Below, piece after piece: positions 34,428-43,752 of a stretch of DNA of 64,000 nt (position 1 is its first letter; each line of letters opens with the position of its first letter). Below the pieces are notes generated by a model, which had not been told where the DNA came from, ran no database searches, and worked only from the letters and a program-made list of their open reading frames with translations. Source of the DNA: Methanolobus halotolerans (GTDB taxonomy: Archaea; Halobacteriota; Methanosarcinia; Methanosarcinales; Methanosarcinaceae); NCBI RefSeq assembly GCF_004745425.1, contig NZ_PGGK01000001.1:62001-126000 (forward strand). The letters run 5' to 3'. The position numbers and the translations under genes were made by a program.

Positions 34428-36020
34428 TTATCCGTCAAGTATCTCTTCTGCAACGTCTCTATAGGCATCCATCACGTAAGAGATGCCGGAAACTTTTGCA
34501 GCTTCCTCTGTAAGTGTCATCAGATCTTTGCGTGAGAGTGTCGGAAGGCTGAATCTCCTGGAGCCCGCCATGAGCTGCTGGAGTCCTACCTTTGTCTTCT
34601 CTGCATAAGAGTATATACCGATTGCACCCAGTGGGATGTCCTTTATGTCATTGCCGTAGCGCTCTTCGAGTTCCTCGTAATGGATGAATATCTCTTCTGG
34701 CCTGTGACCGAATTCGGATACTGTCTTTGGCAGATTTCCTTCTTCAAGCCATTTGCCGATGTTCTTACCCACCATTCCGGGGATCATGAGTCCACGTCCC
34801 ATGCATACTGCCTTGAAATAAGGTGAACCCATTGCAAGTACCTTGTAGATTCCATCCTCGCTTGAAAATCCTCCTGCCATTGCAAGGTCAGGTACTCTCT
34901 TGCCCCTTGCGCTTAATTTTTCTGCGAACTCGTAAACAAGGGACTGGAGATAGAATGTAGGTGTTCCCCATTCTTCCATCATTGGCCACGGGCTCATTCC
35001 GGTACCACCGGGTGCACCGTCATATGTCAGCAGATCTATCTTTGCATCTGAACTATACTTGATGGCCATTGCAGTCTCTGCCATGGAGTAGGCACCGGTC
35101 TTTAAGGTGATGCGCTTGAAACCGAGGTCTCTGAGCCTATCACATTCTGCGTGGAAACCTTCTTCTGTGACAAAGCCAAGTCTGGAATGTCTTTCGAATT
35201 CCCTGATGGCACCCATCTTGTATGCTTCCTGGACAGATGCAAGCTCAGGGTCGGGGGTCACGATGTAGCCTCTGTTCTTGAGTTCGATCGCACGGTCAAG
35301 ATCCCTTACCTTGATCTCTCCGCCGATGCATTTTGCACCCTGTCCCCATTTCAGCTCGATAGTATCCATCTCATGCTTGCTGGAAAGATACTCTGCAACA
35401 CCGAGTTTTGTATCTTCTACGTTCATCTGAACGAGCATCTCGCCGTATCCGTCGTAGAATTTCCTGTAAAGTTCTAACCTACGGTCCATTTCCGGGGATT
35501 CTGTCACAAGACCGTCGCTTCCCCTCTTAAGTCCCGGGTCGATACCACATACGTTCTCACCACATACTATGGTTATACCTGAGATTGCTGCACCTATTGC
35601 GAAGTGCTCCCAGTTTTTCCTTGCGATCTCTGTGGAACCGAGTGCTCCGGTAAAGATTGGTACTTTCATCTTTACTTTTTTGTCCCAGCCATATTCTGTT
35701 TCGGTACTGACATTCGGGAACCTTGCAGTTTCAGGGCTTGGCACCATGCCTTCTGGCATACCGACAGCTCCGACAGCATATCCCTGAATATTAATATGGG
35801 AATAGTCGATAGGGTAGTTCTTGTCAGCACCGGCTGTTATTTCGCCAAAAGGTCCGGGGTACAGGACTTCACGTCCTCTGAAAGTCGATTTAAAAATTTC
35901 ACAATTTCCACGGCATCCGTCCACACAACGTGTGCAGATACCTGACATTGGTGCAACGCTCTTTGACCTGTTAAAGGTCCCAGTAGCTTCATTTGCATTT
36001 GGTTGTCTAAGATTGACCAT
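34428..36020 (-). CDS. FMN-binding glutamate synthase-like protein
   Basis: The 530-residue protein corresponds to the FMN synthase domain of glutamate synthase alpha subunit (GltB). Visible motifs are AIGAAISGITIVCGENVCGID, ELKWGQGAKCIGGEI, LLTYDGAPGGTGMSPWPMM and AMAGGFSSEDGIYKVLAMG. It lacks the N-terminal amidotransferase domain of bacterial GltB, which is usual in archaea, and has a cysteine cluster near the N-terminus (CTRCVDGCRGNC). It may make glutamate or a related amino acid. Cysteine spacing suggests an Fe-S cluster. The gene is monocistronic with a long upstream region. Confidence 0.88.
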   Translation of the reverse strand: MVNLRQPNANEATGTFNRSKSVAPMSGICTRCVDGCRGNCEIFKSTFRGREVLYPGPFGEITAGADKNYPIDYSHINIQGYAVGAVGMPEGMVPSPETARFPNVSTETEYGWDKKVKMKVPIFTGALGSTEIARKNWEHFAIGAAISGITIVCGENVCGIDPGLKRGSDGLVTESPEMDRRLELYRKFYDGYGEMLVQMNVEDTKLGVAEYLSSKHEMDTIELKWGQGAKCIGGEIKVRDLDRAIELKNRGYIVTPDPELASVQEAYKMGAIREFERHSRLGFVTEEGFHAECDRLRDLGFKRITLKTGAYSMAETAMAIKYSSDAKIDLLTYDGAPGGTGMSPWPMMEEWGTPTFYLQSLVYEFAEKLSARGKRVPDLAMAGGFSSEDGIYKVLAMGSPYFKAVCMGRGLMIPGMVGKNIGKWLEEGNLPKTVSEFGHRPEEIFIHYEELEERYGNDIKDIPLGAIGIYSYAEKTKVGLQQLMAGSRRFSLPTLSRKDLMTLTEEAAKVSGISYVMDAYRDVAEEILDG

Positions 36021-36496
36021 ACGTGTTCACTTCCTCTTTATTTTAGTACTATTTTTCAGGCCGGTCTTCCTGCTTCCGGCTCTTTCCTAACCATAAGGTG
36101 GCAATAGTAGGCTAGCGGTTGGCTCTTGCTTATATTTATAGTTTTCTCTTTTTTCTTTTTTTTCCACCTCTTTTAACACGCATACAATAGCCGCCTGCCG
36201 GTATCAATATTTAAATGTTTTTATGAATAACAAAAGCCGGTTAACTATGCTTATATATATTTTATTGATGATTTTATGCGCATTGTACTTTAGATAAGAA
36301 TAGGTGTATATTCACGACGGCGTATCTTGTGTTTAGATTAAGGTCTCCCTGTGTTAATCTCTTCTAAGGGAATTAGATACAGTCATATTCAATGCTAAAT
36401 TATATTGATAGGTTAATAAAAAACGATTGTGGAATCGATATTTTATAACATTTAAATTCGAGTTCAATTTAAATAGTACAGCTCTGTACTCTTTTC
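36021..36496. promoter_or_regulatory. Long divergent intergenic region with palindrome before the GDT1-like gene
   Basis: No gene is supported in these 476 bases. Toward the GltB-like gene a TATA-like CTATAAATATAAGC lies at about 36142-36129 on the minus strand, giving a leader of about 90 nt. Toward the transporter, TTTAAATA (36468-36475) predicts a start at the ATG 36497, so a leaderless mRNA. Between them lies the palindrome AGTACAG-CT-CTGTACT (36475-36490). The middle part is A/T-rich without clear structure. Confidence 0.5.
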
Positions 36497-37048
36497 ATGA
36501 TCCAGGACATACTCATACCTTTTCTGCTGGTAGGTATTGCGGAACTGGGTGATAAAACCCAGCTCGCGGTACTGATCCTGTCAACGAAGACCAAAAGGCA
36601 TGTCTCTTTACTTGCGGGTATTATGCTGGCCTTTATCCTGGCAGATGGGCTTGCTATCCTGCTTGGCAGCTTCATACGCGATGCTATTCCAATGGATTAT
36701 GTGCGCATTGGTGCAGGGCTTATATTTATTCTGTTCGGTGTTATTACCCTTATCCAGCGTAAAAAGGAAGATGAAGGGGCTTCTTATGAATTAAAAAGTC
36801 CTTTTATATCAGGATTTACTTTGATTCTTGTTTCCGAGATGGGGGACAAAACCCAGCTTGCTTCTGCCTTATTTGCCACACAGTATGATCCTTTACTTGT
36901 TTTTACAGGCGTGATCATGGCACTGCTTGTTCTCTCTGTTGCGGCCATCTTCCTGGGTAAATTCATTATGGGAAAGATCAACAAAACAACTATATCTCTG
37001 ATTGCAGGTATTTTGTTCATACTGATAGGTGTTTCATTCCTCTTGTAG
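36497..37048 (+). CDS. GDT1/TMEM165 (UPF0016) family cation transporter
   Basis: The 183-residue membrane protein has six helices in two homologous halves, each with the family signature E-x-G-D-K-T-Q: AELGDKTQL (about residues 15-23) and SEMGDKTQL (about 113-121). Homologues move manganese or calcium in exchange for protons. A full-length two-repeat form like this should work on its own. A palindrome sits between its TATA box and start codon, which suggests metal-dependent repression. Confidence 0.92.
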   Translation: MIQDILIPFLLVGIAELGDKTQLAVLILSTKTKRHVSLLAGIMLAFILADGLAILLGSFIRDAIPMDYVRIGAGLIFILFGVITLIQRKKEDEGASYELKSPFISGFTLILVSEMGDKTQLASALFATQYDPLLVFTGVIMALLVLSVAAIFLGKFIMGKINKTTISLIAGILFILIGVSFLL

Positions 37049-37142
37049 GCTAAAACAGGGTAGAGCTGGATACGCACTTGAAACAACATTAATAAACCAT
37101 CAGTCCTATCTTGAGAATGGAGGTTTTAGTATAGTCCACATA

Positions 37143-37349
37143 ATGAGATGCCGGGATCTTGGATTCAATGATGATTTCATAGTTGTCGACAACGACCCTT
37201 CCAGAGCTAAGGAAAAAATGCGTGAGCATATTCTGGATAAGCACAAGGATGAGTTTGAACAACTCTCTGACTATCACCAGGAAGAAATAATGTCAAAAAT
37301 GGATTTCCTGCTGACCCGCGGTTGTGGCTGTGGTGTATTGAAGCTCTGA
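37143..37349 (+). CDS. DUF1059 family small protein
   Basis: The 68-residue protein starts MRCRDLGFNDDFIVV and ends with a GCGCGVL motif. It fits DUF1059, small proteins with an N-terminal cysteine and a helical HILDKHKDE segment, and may bind metal through its cysteines. The frame stays open upstream to 37029, overlapping the transporter gene, but the ATG at 37143 begins the domain. A strong GGAGGT lies 18 nt before this ATG, unusually far. Confidence 0.75.
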   Translation: MRCRDLGFNDDFIVVDNDPSRAKEKMREHILDKHKDEFEQLSDYHQEEIMSKMDFLLTRGCGCGVLKL

Positions 37350-37361
37350 TTCTGTTTTAAT

Positions 37362-37589
37362 TTATTTTCCAGTCCTTTTCATCCTGTGTCTGGTCAGAAT
37401 GTAAAACCCTGCTATGGCGGGTGGAAGGCTTATAAGGACAGCTTTGCTGAGAGTATCTGTTTTCAGATAAGTAACACTCTCTGAATGCATGTGCACTTTG
37501 GCAGGTCCTGATACGGAATCCGCAAACATGATCAGGAGAACGAGCATGAGCAGAATGACTCCTGCCAGAAGATATCGGTTATACTGCAT
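37362..37589 (-). CDS. Small two-helix membrane protein, unknown
   Basis: This 75-residue protein has a membrane helix at residues about 6-25 (YLLAGVILLMLVLLIMFAD), an outer loop, a second helix (AVLISLPPAIAGFYIL) and a basic end (RHRMKRTGK). GGGCGGT lies about 6 nt before the ATG, which supports translation. I do not recognise the family. It converges with the DUF1059 gene. Confidence 0.55.
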   Translation of the reverse strand: MQYNRYLLAGVILLMLVLLIMFADSVSGPAKVHMHSESVTYLKTDTLSKAVLISLPPAIAGFYILTRHRMKRTGK

Positions 37590-37858
37590 TTAGTACCGCC
37601 CTTCTTTCAGGTTAAATTTACTACTTAATAAATTTTGCCAATTTGTACTCTGTTCTATAGGTCAGTTGTTACAATCACTGAATGTCATATAATCTAAAAT
37701 TAAATAAGATTAAAAGACAATAATATTCAGCCGGGTCAATAGTCCAGGCCGCAGTAACAAATATAGTTTTAGGATTCCTGGATAGGGGTTATCTTTTCTG
37801 ACAAGCTGATTCATACGAAAGATATATGTACCATGCAGGAAGGAATGTAACTTATTCC
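37590..37858 (+). promoter_or_regulatory. Upstream region and promoter of RNase P RNA
   Basis: No gene is visible. A TATA-like gatatatgta at 37821-37830 lies about 30 nt before the predicted 5' end of the RNA. The rest is A/T-rich, with a short dyad GGAAT-GTAACTT-ATTCC (37842-37858) just before the RNA. Confidence 0.45.
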
Positions 37859-38234
37859 ATGAGAGAGGAAGGACGGCTGCCGGGTCGTAAGACCTGAGGA
37901 AAGTCTCCCCACCATATAAACACACGAGTGCCTGTAAAGGGCACCGGGCGAGAGTCCGGGCAGTTGTATTGCAACTCATGCAGTTCTTATGCATGCTGGC
38001 ACAGAAACGATACCGTACCATGTTAATGCTGTGATGCTGAGAGGCTGAGGTCGCATGGATCGCGGATGGAACGGCGAAACTTCGTGGGTGCAAGTCGGAA
38101 AAAGGATTGGTCTTGATCATCCTGATTATATGACGCTTAGCCGAATGCCGTCAATGCAGCTTTTCGGAGCACATCTCCTGCCAGGCGGGATGATGTATTG
38201 CATTAACAGAAGGGAGCTTACTCTCCTCACTCAT
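37859..38234 (+). ncRNA. rnpB: RNase P RNA
   Basis: The catalytic RNA that trims the 5' leader of pre-tRNA is identified by its conserved blocks: GAGGAAAGTC at about 37896, the internal ACAGAAACGATACCG at about 38001, and the 3' AACAGAAGGGAGCTTAC at about 38204. The ends pair: ATGAGaGAGGA (37859-37869) with TCCTCaCTCAT (38224-38234), one A-A mismatch, forming helix P1. The length near 376 nt is normal for an archaeal type A RNA. The 3' end lies only 10 nt from the stop of the convergent reductase gene. Confidence 0.92.
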
Positions 38235-38244
38235 ATCATATTTA

Positions 38245-39405
38245 TCAGAATCTGCTCTTTAGCAGCCACCCGGGCCTGAAGTTGAAAAGTAGCCATTTAA
38301 GATATTGCTTGTAGCTCAACCTGAATGCTGCAACCTCAAGGAACTTGTCGATAATAGCTTCTTCTTTTGTGAATATATTGAACGTGAGTTTCGGAAATTT
38401 ATGCATAATCCGTGCAAAGATGAGTGAATATCTGAGATGCTCTCCGAACTCCCGGTAACATCTTCTCTCATACTCCTTAAGCTGCACCATATCTGCACAG
38501 GAGCTGGAGCTTAAAACATCCGATATAACTTCTGCTGCAATCTGTCCTGACTTTATTGAATAGGCCAGTCCTTCTCCACTGAACGCATCAACGAACCCCG
38601 CTGCATCCCCGCTAAGTATTATCCGATTGTCTGTCAGGTTACGTTTATAGCCGCCACAGGGTACTACATGACCCTTAAGTTTGTATTTTCCTCTGAACCC
38701 GTTCTCTTCAAGGTACTCCCTTATGGCGCCGTTGGGATCAGGCAAAAAGTTTGCAACGCCTCCTATTCCCACGGAGTAGTAATTATCATGTGGAAATATC
38801 CATCCGTATCCCATACCCGAAACCCCGAATCGCATTTCAATGCTCTTCCGGATGTACCTGTCGATGGCTTCATTGTCTTCTTCCACTTCCGTAACAATAC
38901 AGATTCCATATTCTCTTTTCTTGTCTTTTCTTCGGACAGTGTTTTTTAAAGGACTCTGTGAACCCGTTGCCAGGATCACAAACCGGGACTTATATGTCGA
39001 ACCTTTAGTTCTTACAGTTACATGATCGCTGCCATTTGAAAGTGAAGTCACTTTCTCTCCATGGATGATCTCGATTCCGGTCTCCTGTGCTTTCTCAAGC
39101 AGGAAACTGTCAAGTTTGCTGCGTGTGACAATGACCGATATACGATAGTCCTTGAAACGCTCGATGACCTGATCACTGAAACATATCCTGCTTCCATAAA
39201 TCTCCTTCTCAATTAACTTCCCGGGTATTTCAAAATCAAGGTAGGACATTGCATGGTCTGAAAGGGCACCGCCACATGGTTTGTATCGTGGAAATTCTTC
39301 TTTTTCTATCAGCAAGGTTTTCAATCCTGCTTTTCCTGCGATTCTCCCTGCTGCTGAGCCTGCAGGACCGCCACCCACAATGATCAGGTCATACATCTGT
39401 TTCAC
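38245..39405 (-). CDS. Geranylgeranyl reductase family flavoprotein
   Basis: The 386-residue protein has the FAD-binding GGGPAGSAAGRIAGKAG at the N-terminus, the family's PRYKPCGGALS, the central YGWIFPHDNYYSVGIGG and the second flavin motif GDAAGFVDAFSGEGLAYSI. Such enzymes saturate the isoprenoid chains of archaeal lipids or quinone precursors. Methanogens hold several paralogues, so the substrate is not certain. It lies 10 nt downstream of the first DUF116 gene on the same strand and may be in one operon with it. Confidence 0.88.
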   Translation of the reverse strand: MKQMYDLIIVGGGPAGSAAGRIAGKAGLKTLLIEKEEFPRYKPCGGALSDHAMSYLDFEIPGKLIEKEIYGSRICFSDQVIERFKDYRISVIVTRSKLDSFLLEKAQETGIEIIHGEKVTSLSNGSDHVTVRTKGSTYKSRFVILATGSQSPLKNTVRRKDKKREYGICIVTEVEEDNEAIDRYIRKSIEMRFGVSGMGYGWIFPHDNYYSVGIGGVANFLPDPNGAIREYLEENGFRGKYKLKGHVVPCGGYKRNLTDNRIILSGDAAGFVDAFSGEGLAYSIKSGQIAAEVISDVLSSSSCADMVQLKEYERRCYREFGEHLRYSLIFARIMHKFPKLTFNIFTKEEAIIDKFLEVAAFRLSYKQYLKWLLFNFRPGWLLKSRF

Positions 39406-39415
39406 CAGTTAATAT

Positions 39416-40042
39416 TCAATTGTCAGCAAACATCTCCAGTGTCTCGATCACTTTGCTATATTCAACTTTAGTATTGAAGCACCCATCGTTTAGCATGGGG
39501 ATGCCATATGTGACAATGTCCTTTCCTTTCAGTCCCATCATCACCTTGTTGAGCTCGTAGTCACAGGCAATTAAAAGAGCACCATCGTATTTTCCTTCTT
39601 TGATTATATGTTTTACAAATGAGGACCCTGTTACGATGTAGAGTTTATAGCCAAATCTGACTGCATCCTCCTTAAGCCTGGTGAACACACATTTCCCGCA
39701 GGATATGCACTGTATCCCTGCTTTCGTAGAGGATGCGGGACATTCAATGAATCGCATGCAATGAGGGGCAATTATCATACGAGCCCTGGTATTTGCAAAT
39801 TTATTCCTGTGGGCAATGTTCTTCAGGGATACCATCCACTTGTCGAGCTTGCGGGTGTCAGATAGTTTGAAGAAGAAGAATTTAAGGGGGAAGTAGAAGA
39901 AGTCAAGCACTTCTACAAAGAACCCGGCAAGCCATACATTCCGGTTCAGACTGATCCTGCTTGCAGCCAGAGCTACACTTGCCAGCATCACGGATACAAC
40001 TGATAGGATGAGTATGATCTCTCCGAGAAGCCTATACATCAC
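39416..40042 (-). CDS. DUF116 protein, copy 1
   Basis: The 208-residue protein has an N-terminal membrane-helix region (ILILSVVSVMLASVALAA) and a cytoplasmic cysteine-rich domain: APHCMRFIECPASSTKAG followed by CISCGKC, then LYIVTGSSFVKHII and ALLIACDYELNKVM. This is the DUF116 family, seen mainly in anaerobes. The cysteines suggest an Fe-S cluster. Its start overlaps the end of copy 2 by 11 nt. Function unknown. Confidence 0.82.
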   Translation of the reverse strand: MMYRLLGEIILILSVVSVMLASVALAASRISLNRNVWLAGFFVEVLDFFYFPLKFFFFKLSDTRKLDKWMVSLKNIAHRNKFANTRARMIIAPHCMRFIECPASSTKAGIQCISCGKCVFTRLKEDAVRFGYKLYIVTGSSFVKHIIKEGKYDGALLIACDYELNKVMMGLKGKDIVTYGIPMLNDGCFNTKVEYSKVIETLEMFADN

Positions 40043-40676
40043 ATTCCTCCATTTTCCTTATTACCTCTTCAACATCTACTCTTGTGTCAAAGCATCCGTC
40101 CTGGATCAATGGTACTCCCTGCACTACCATAAACGGGGATGCTCCCTGCATGGATTCGGTGAGTTCAGGATAGCACGCCACACCGATGCAGCTTTCTGGT
40201 CGTTGAGTCTTGATTATCTTCTTTACGAAACTGCCTCCCGGGATGACATATACCTCAAAGTTATGTTCCTTTGCAGCTTCATGGATCCTACTGATGTCGC
40301 ATAGTCCGCACATCTTACATTCATATCCCTTTATGGGGTCACAGCGCGCCTTACAGGAGGGGTGACGCATGCATTGTGGAAGGAATATCACACGTCTGCC
40401 TTTTGTATCTTTAAACTTAGCGATCATGACAGCATTGCGTACCTCCACCAGTATCTCATCTACAATGATATCATTTATTAAAAAAGTCCTGCATATCGTT
40501 TTTGCAGGCCCGTAGAAAAGGTATAAAACAAAAAGGATGAAATTGGGGAGTAGTATCTTGTGCTTCTTATAACTGTAAATACCTAGCAATAGTGCCACCA
40601 GTATGCCTGCTAATACAACTATGGCGATGGCAACAAAGACCTTTCCAAGAAAATCATAAGGTATTGGCATGAGCAA
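40032..40676 (-). CDS. DUF116 protein, copy 2
   Basis: This 214-residue paralogue of the next gene has two N-terminal membrane helices (VFVAIAIVVLAGILVALLLG, then a second) and the same cysteine pattern, LPQCMRHPSCKARCDP and CKMCGLC, followed by VYVIPGGSFVKKII and CIGVACYPELTESM. The two genes arose by tandem duplication and are translationally coupled. They precede a lipid reductase gene, which may hint at a membrane redox role, but no function is established. Confidence 0.82.
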   Translation of the reverse strand: MLMPIPYDFLGKVFVAIAIVVLAGILVALLLGIYSYKKHKILLPNFILFVLYLFYGPAKTICRTFLINDIIVDEILVEVRNAVMIAKFKDTKGRRVIFLPQCMRHPSCKARCDPIKGYECKMCGLCDISRIHEAAKEHNFEVYVIPGGSFVKKIIKTQRPESCIGVACYPELTESMQGASPFMVVQGVPLIQDGCFDTRVDVEEVIRKMEECDV

Positions 40677-40741
40677 ACAGAGCTAGGAAATATGGTTGCA
40701 TTTAAATCGATGTATGAATAAAAAAGAGACAAAGTGAATTA

Positions 40742-41989
40742 TCACTCTGTCGGTGCGTCACTGAGGTCTATTCCCATTGCCTGTGCTGCTAACACTACAA
40801 CGTCTTCAACCTCAAGTTCCTTTGCACCAATGGCGTCCCTGCCGTCACTGAGGTTTCTCTTACAGAAAGGACAGGCACTTGAGAGGATGTCTGCCTGAGT
40901 CTCAAGAGCGTCATCGACTCTTGTTTTTGCAACTCCTAAAGCAAGATCCGGAATACCAGCTTTTACACCACCGCCTGCTCCACAGCAGCGCTGGTTCTCT
41001 TCTATCCTCTCCATCTCGACCAGTTCTATGCCGGGGATACTCTTAAGAACTGCTCTTGGAGGCTCGAATACTCCTACATGGCGTCCAAGGTGACACGGAT
41101 CGTGGTATGTAACCTTCTTGTTAATGGACTTCTCCCATTCGATCTCTCCCTTCTCTATAAGATCCTGCAGGAACTGTGTGATGTGGACTACCTTGAAAGG
41201 AAGCTCCTTGCCTGTAAGCCTTGGCCAGTCTATCATGGATGCCCTGAAACAACCTGCACATGCATAAAGGACTGTCTTTGCACCCTTTGCCTTGATGTTG
41301 TCCACATTCTTCTGGGCATTGATCTTTGCAGTGTCGTTTATGAAATACTGTCCTGTTCTGATCAGGGCGGATCCGCAACATATCTCATCCTCGCCAAGCA
41401 TGGTGAACTTGATGCCAAGTTTATTAAGCAGGCGGGCGGTTGCAAGGGCCAGTTTCCTCTGTCTGAGTTCGGCAGTACATCCGCCAAAGTAAAGGATCTC
41501 TGCCTGGTCCTCTATCTTTACGTCCTCGGGAAACCAGTTTGTCCTGTCCTTGTTCTCGGCCATGTACGGATTCTTGTACTCTCCGATGAGCTTGAGGAAA
41601 GCACTCTGCTTACCGAACGGACCGGTTCCGCGTTTTACAAGGTTTGCACGCATGGATTCCCAGAGTTCAACTGTGTTGATCGCAGACTCACAGACAGTTG
41701 CACACATTCCGCATGTAGTGCAACCATATACGTCATCTTTGAATTCCTCTATCTCCTCTTCTGATATCTGCTTTGGTCCGAATAGTCTGGCTCGCAGACC
41801 ATAGGACTTGTTCATGAACTCCCTCCACCTGAGGATCTTATCCCTTGGTGCAAGACCCGGCTCCTGTCCGGATGCGTCATAGGTTGGACACCAGTTCACA
41901 CACTCACCACATCGGCTGCATGCATCAAGTTCCATTAACTGAACGGCTGTAAGATTATCTGTATTAACTGTAGGTTCGCGCTTAGCCAT
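40742..41989 (-). CDS. hdrD: Heterodisulfide reductase subunit D (HdrDE type)
   Basis: The 415-residue catalytic subunit reduces the CoM-S-S-CoB heterodisulfide, the terminal step of methanogenesis in cytochrome-containing methanogens. It has two [4Fe-4S] motifs, [12 protein letters not shown] and [12 protein letters not shown], then two CCG domains that hold noncubane clusters: GGCTAELR...ICCGSAL...CAGCF and DPCHLGRH...RCCGAGGG...CPFCKRN. The ribosome site overlaps the end of hdrE (AAGGAGGAGAATAATA before the ATG), so the two are translated together. Confidence 0.96.
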   Translation of the reverse strand: MAKREPTVNTDNLTAVQLMELDACSRCGECVNWCPTYDASGQEPGLAPRDKILRWREFMNKSYGLRARLFGPKQISEEEIEEFKDDVYGCTTCGMCATVCESAINTVELWESMRANLVKRGTGPFGKQSAFLKLIGEYKNPYMAENKDRTNWFPEDVKIEDQAEILYFGGCTAELRQRKLALATARLLNKLGIKFTMLGEDEICCGSALIRTGQYFINDTAKINAQKNVDNIKAKGAKTVLYACAGCFRASMIDWPRLTGKELPFKVVHITQFLQDLIEKGEIEWEKSINKKVTYHDPCHLGRHVGVFEPPRAVLKSIPGIELVEMERIEENQRCCGAGGGVKAGIPDLALGVAKTRVDDALETQADILSSACPFCKRNLSDGRDAIGAKELEVEDVVVLAAQAMGIDLSDAPTE

Positions 41990-41991
41990 TA

Positions 41992-42771
41992 TTATTCTCC
42001 TCCTTTGTTTGCAAGGAGTGCGAGCGGTATTGCAATCATGTGTATGTATTTACTGAATGGGATATATGCAATACAGAAGAGCAGTGAGATCACCACGTGG
42101 AACAGTGCTGCCGGGGGAGCATATTCGAATGGCATGTCAAAACCCCAGAATCTTCCTGTTCTTATTCCGTCTGCAATAAATCCTGAAATTGTGATAACGG
42201 TGAGTCCGATCAGAAGGATCGAGTCATATGCTATGGTTGCTTCTCTGACCTTGGCAACGAACAATCTCCTGTATATAGCTATTATAATGCCTGTAAGCAG
42301 TATATAGCTGAATATATCGTTTGGTACTGCAAGCATTTCCCTGAAGACTGCGGGTTCTATTAGGTGAATGCCGGCCAGCTCTATCATTTCCACTGCGAAC
42401 ATAGCAAGTGAAAGTACGAAAAGCGCCATCCATCCAAAGAATATAGTAAAGTGCATGAACCATCTCAGGGGACTTCTTCTCAAAATCCTTCTCTGGAAGA
42501 GGATGTCCAGGAAAAACGTTTCCAGCACTGATTGATTATGTACGTGTGCATGTTCGCTCATCTGGTATGCAAGCATTCTCGGGAATGTAAAGATGCTGCC
42601 TGAAGGTTCAAGTCCGTAACCAGTAGAACCCATACCCCATTTTTTCAGATTTATATACATTCCTATAAGGAAAATACCAATTGCCAGGTTCGCAAGGATC
42701 ATTACTATTAGGAAATTTATCCTTATTATGTCACCGTCTAGTAATAAGCCGGAATAGTACTCCATACTCAT
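41992..42771 (-). CDS. hdrE: Heterodisulfide reductase subunit E (b-type cytochrome)
   Basis: The 259-residue membrane protein has about five helices and several His residues able to hold haem b, for example in [22 protein letters not shown] and [11 protein letters not shown]. It accepts electrons from methanophenazine and passes them to HdrD. A Shine-Dalgarno (CAGGAG) lies about 10 nt before the ATG at 42771. Confidence 0.95.
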   Translation of the reverse strand: MSMEYYSGLLLDGDIIRINFLIVMILANLAIGIFLIGMYINLKKWGMGSTGYGLEPSGSIFTFPRMLAYQMSEHAHVHNQSVLETFFLDILFQRRILRRSPLRWFMHFTIFFGWMALFVLSLAMFAVEMIELAGIHLIEPAVFREMLAVPNDIFSYILLTGIIIAIYRRLFVAKVREATIAYDSILLIGLTVITISGFIADGIRTGRFWGFDMPFEYAPPAALFHVVISLLFCIAYIPFSKYIHMIAIPLALLANKGGE

Positions 42772-43062
42772 TTTTAACTTTCTCCTGAAATATTATCATA
42801 AAATATAATTATCACCTTAAGAATCAAAGTACGTTTTTACTTATGAGTAACCGCTTTGGTTTGCATGATTGTAGTATCGATATTATTTAAAGATTTGCAT
42901 CATGGATATCTGCATCGGGAGGCTGATTGTTCAAAAAGGTTTTAGGTAATGAGTTCTTAGGTAGGTCTACATCATAATCAAATCCCTATCCGTGACTCTT
43001 ATCAAAGGATAGTTTTAGAAATCCATGTCTAACTTCCTGCAATAAACTTCAGGAACATACAA
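42772..43062. promoter_or_regulatory. Divergent promoter region of hdrED and trmJ
   Basis: This 291-nt spacer holds no gene. On the minus strand CTTTAAATAA (about 42896-42887) is a good TATA box for hdrE, with transcription near 42862 and a leader of about 90 nt. Within that leader lies TTACT-TATG-AGTAA (42838-42851), a short dyad. Toward trmJ a weak dyad CTATCC/GGATAG is present at about 42986-43012. Confidence 0.4.
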
Positions 43063-43752
43063 ATGAACCTTAAAATAGTACTCGTTGAACCTCTGTATCA
43101 GGGAAATGTCGGCTCAGTTGCCCGTGCGATGAAAAACTTCGGTTTTTTTGATCTTGTGCTTGTAAATCCCTGCAGGCTTGAAGTGGAAGCCAGGGCAATG
43201 TCCTCTCATGCCTGGGATCTGCTTGAGAATGCGACAGTCGTTTCCTCTCTTTCAGATGCAATAGCGGATTCCAGTATAGTTATAGGGACTAGTGGCGTGT
43301 CCGGTAGTAAATTCGATGAGCATCTTAGGGTCCCTGCCTTTTCCCCGCGTGAAGTTAAAGAAAGCCTGTCGGGAATCGATGGTAATGTGGCTGTACTTTT
43401 TGGCAGGGAGGATCAGGGTTTTAACAGGGAGGAACTCCGGCTATGTGATATGATCATGACCATCCCTACATCAGAGGTCTATCCTATTATGAATCTCTCA
43501 CATGCGGTTGCAGTCGTACTCTATGAGATGAGTGGTATGACTACAGGTGAGCTTCCTCTTGCAGATGCTTTTGATGTACGTTTGCTGCATACGCACTTTG
43601 CCGAAGTTCTGGATGACATTAACTATCCAGAACACAAAAAGGAAAAGACGAAACTTATGCTGAAGAGGATATTCGGGCGGGCCTGCCTGCTTGAAAGGGA
43701 AGTGCAAACTCTGAGGGGGATAATGAGGAGGATACAGAAAAATCTCCGTTAA
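43063..43752 (+). CDS. trmJ: tRNA (cytidine/uridine-2'-O-)-methyltransferase TrmJ
   Basis: The 229-residue SPOUT enzyme methylates the 2'-OH of tRNA position 32. It shows EPLYQGNVGSVARAMKNFGF at the N-terminus and the knot motifs VAVLFGREDQGFNREEL and IPTSEVYPIMNLSHAVAVVLYE. The C-terminal helix region resembles archaeal TrmJ. AGGA is found 8 nt before the ATG. Confidence 0.92.
   Translation: MNLKIVLVEPLYQGNVGSVARAMKNFGFFDLVLVNPCRLEVEARAMSSHAWDLLENATVVSSLSDAIADSSIVIGTSGVSGSKFDEHLRVPAFSPREVKESLSGIDGNVAVLFGREDQGFNREELRLCDMIMTIPTSEVYPIMNLSHAVAVVLYEMSGMTTGELPLADAFDVRLLHTHFAEVLDDINYPEHKKEKTKLMLKRIFGRACLLEREVQTLRGIMRRIQKNLR

Noticed and set aside
42838-42851. TTACT-TATG-AGTAA dyad in the hdrE leader
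   Set aside because: Short arms in A/T-rich DNA; noted in the promoter entry but not strong enough to be a finding.
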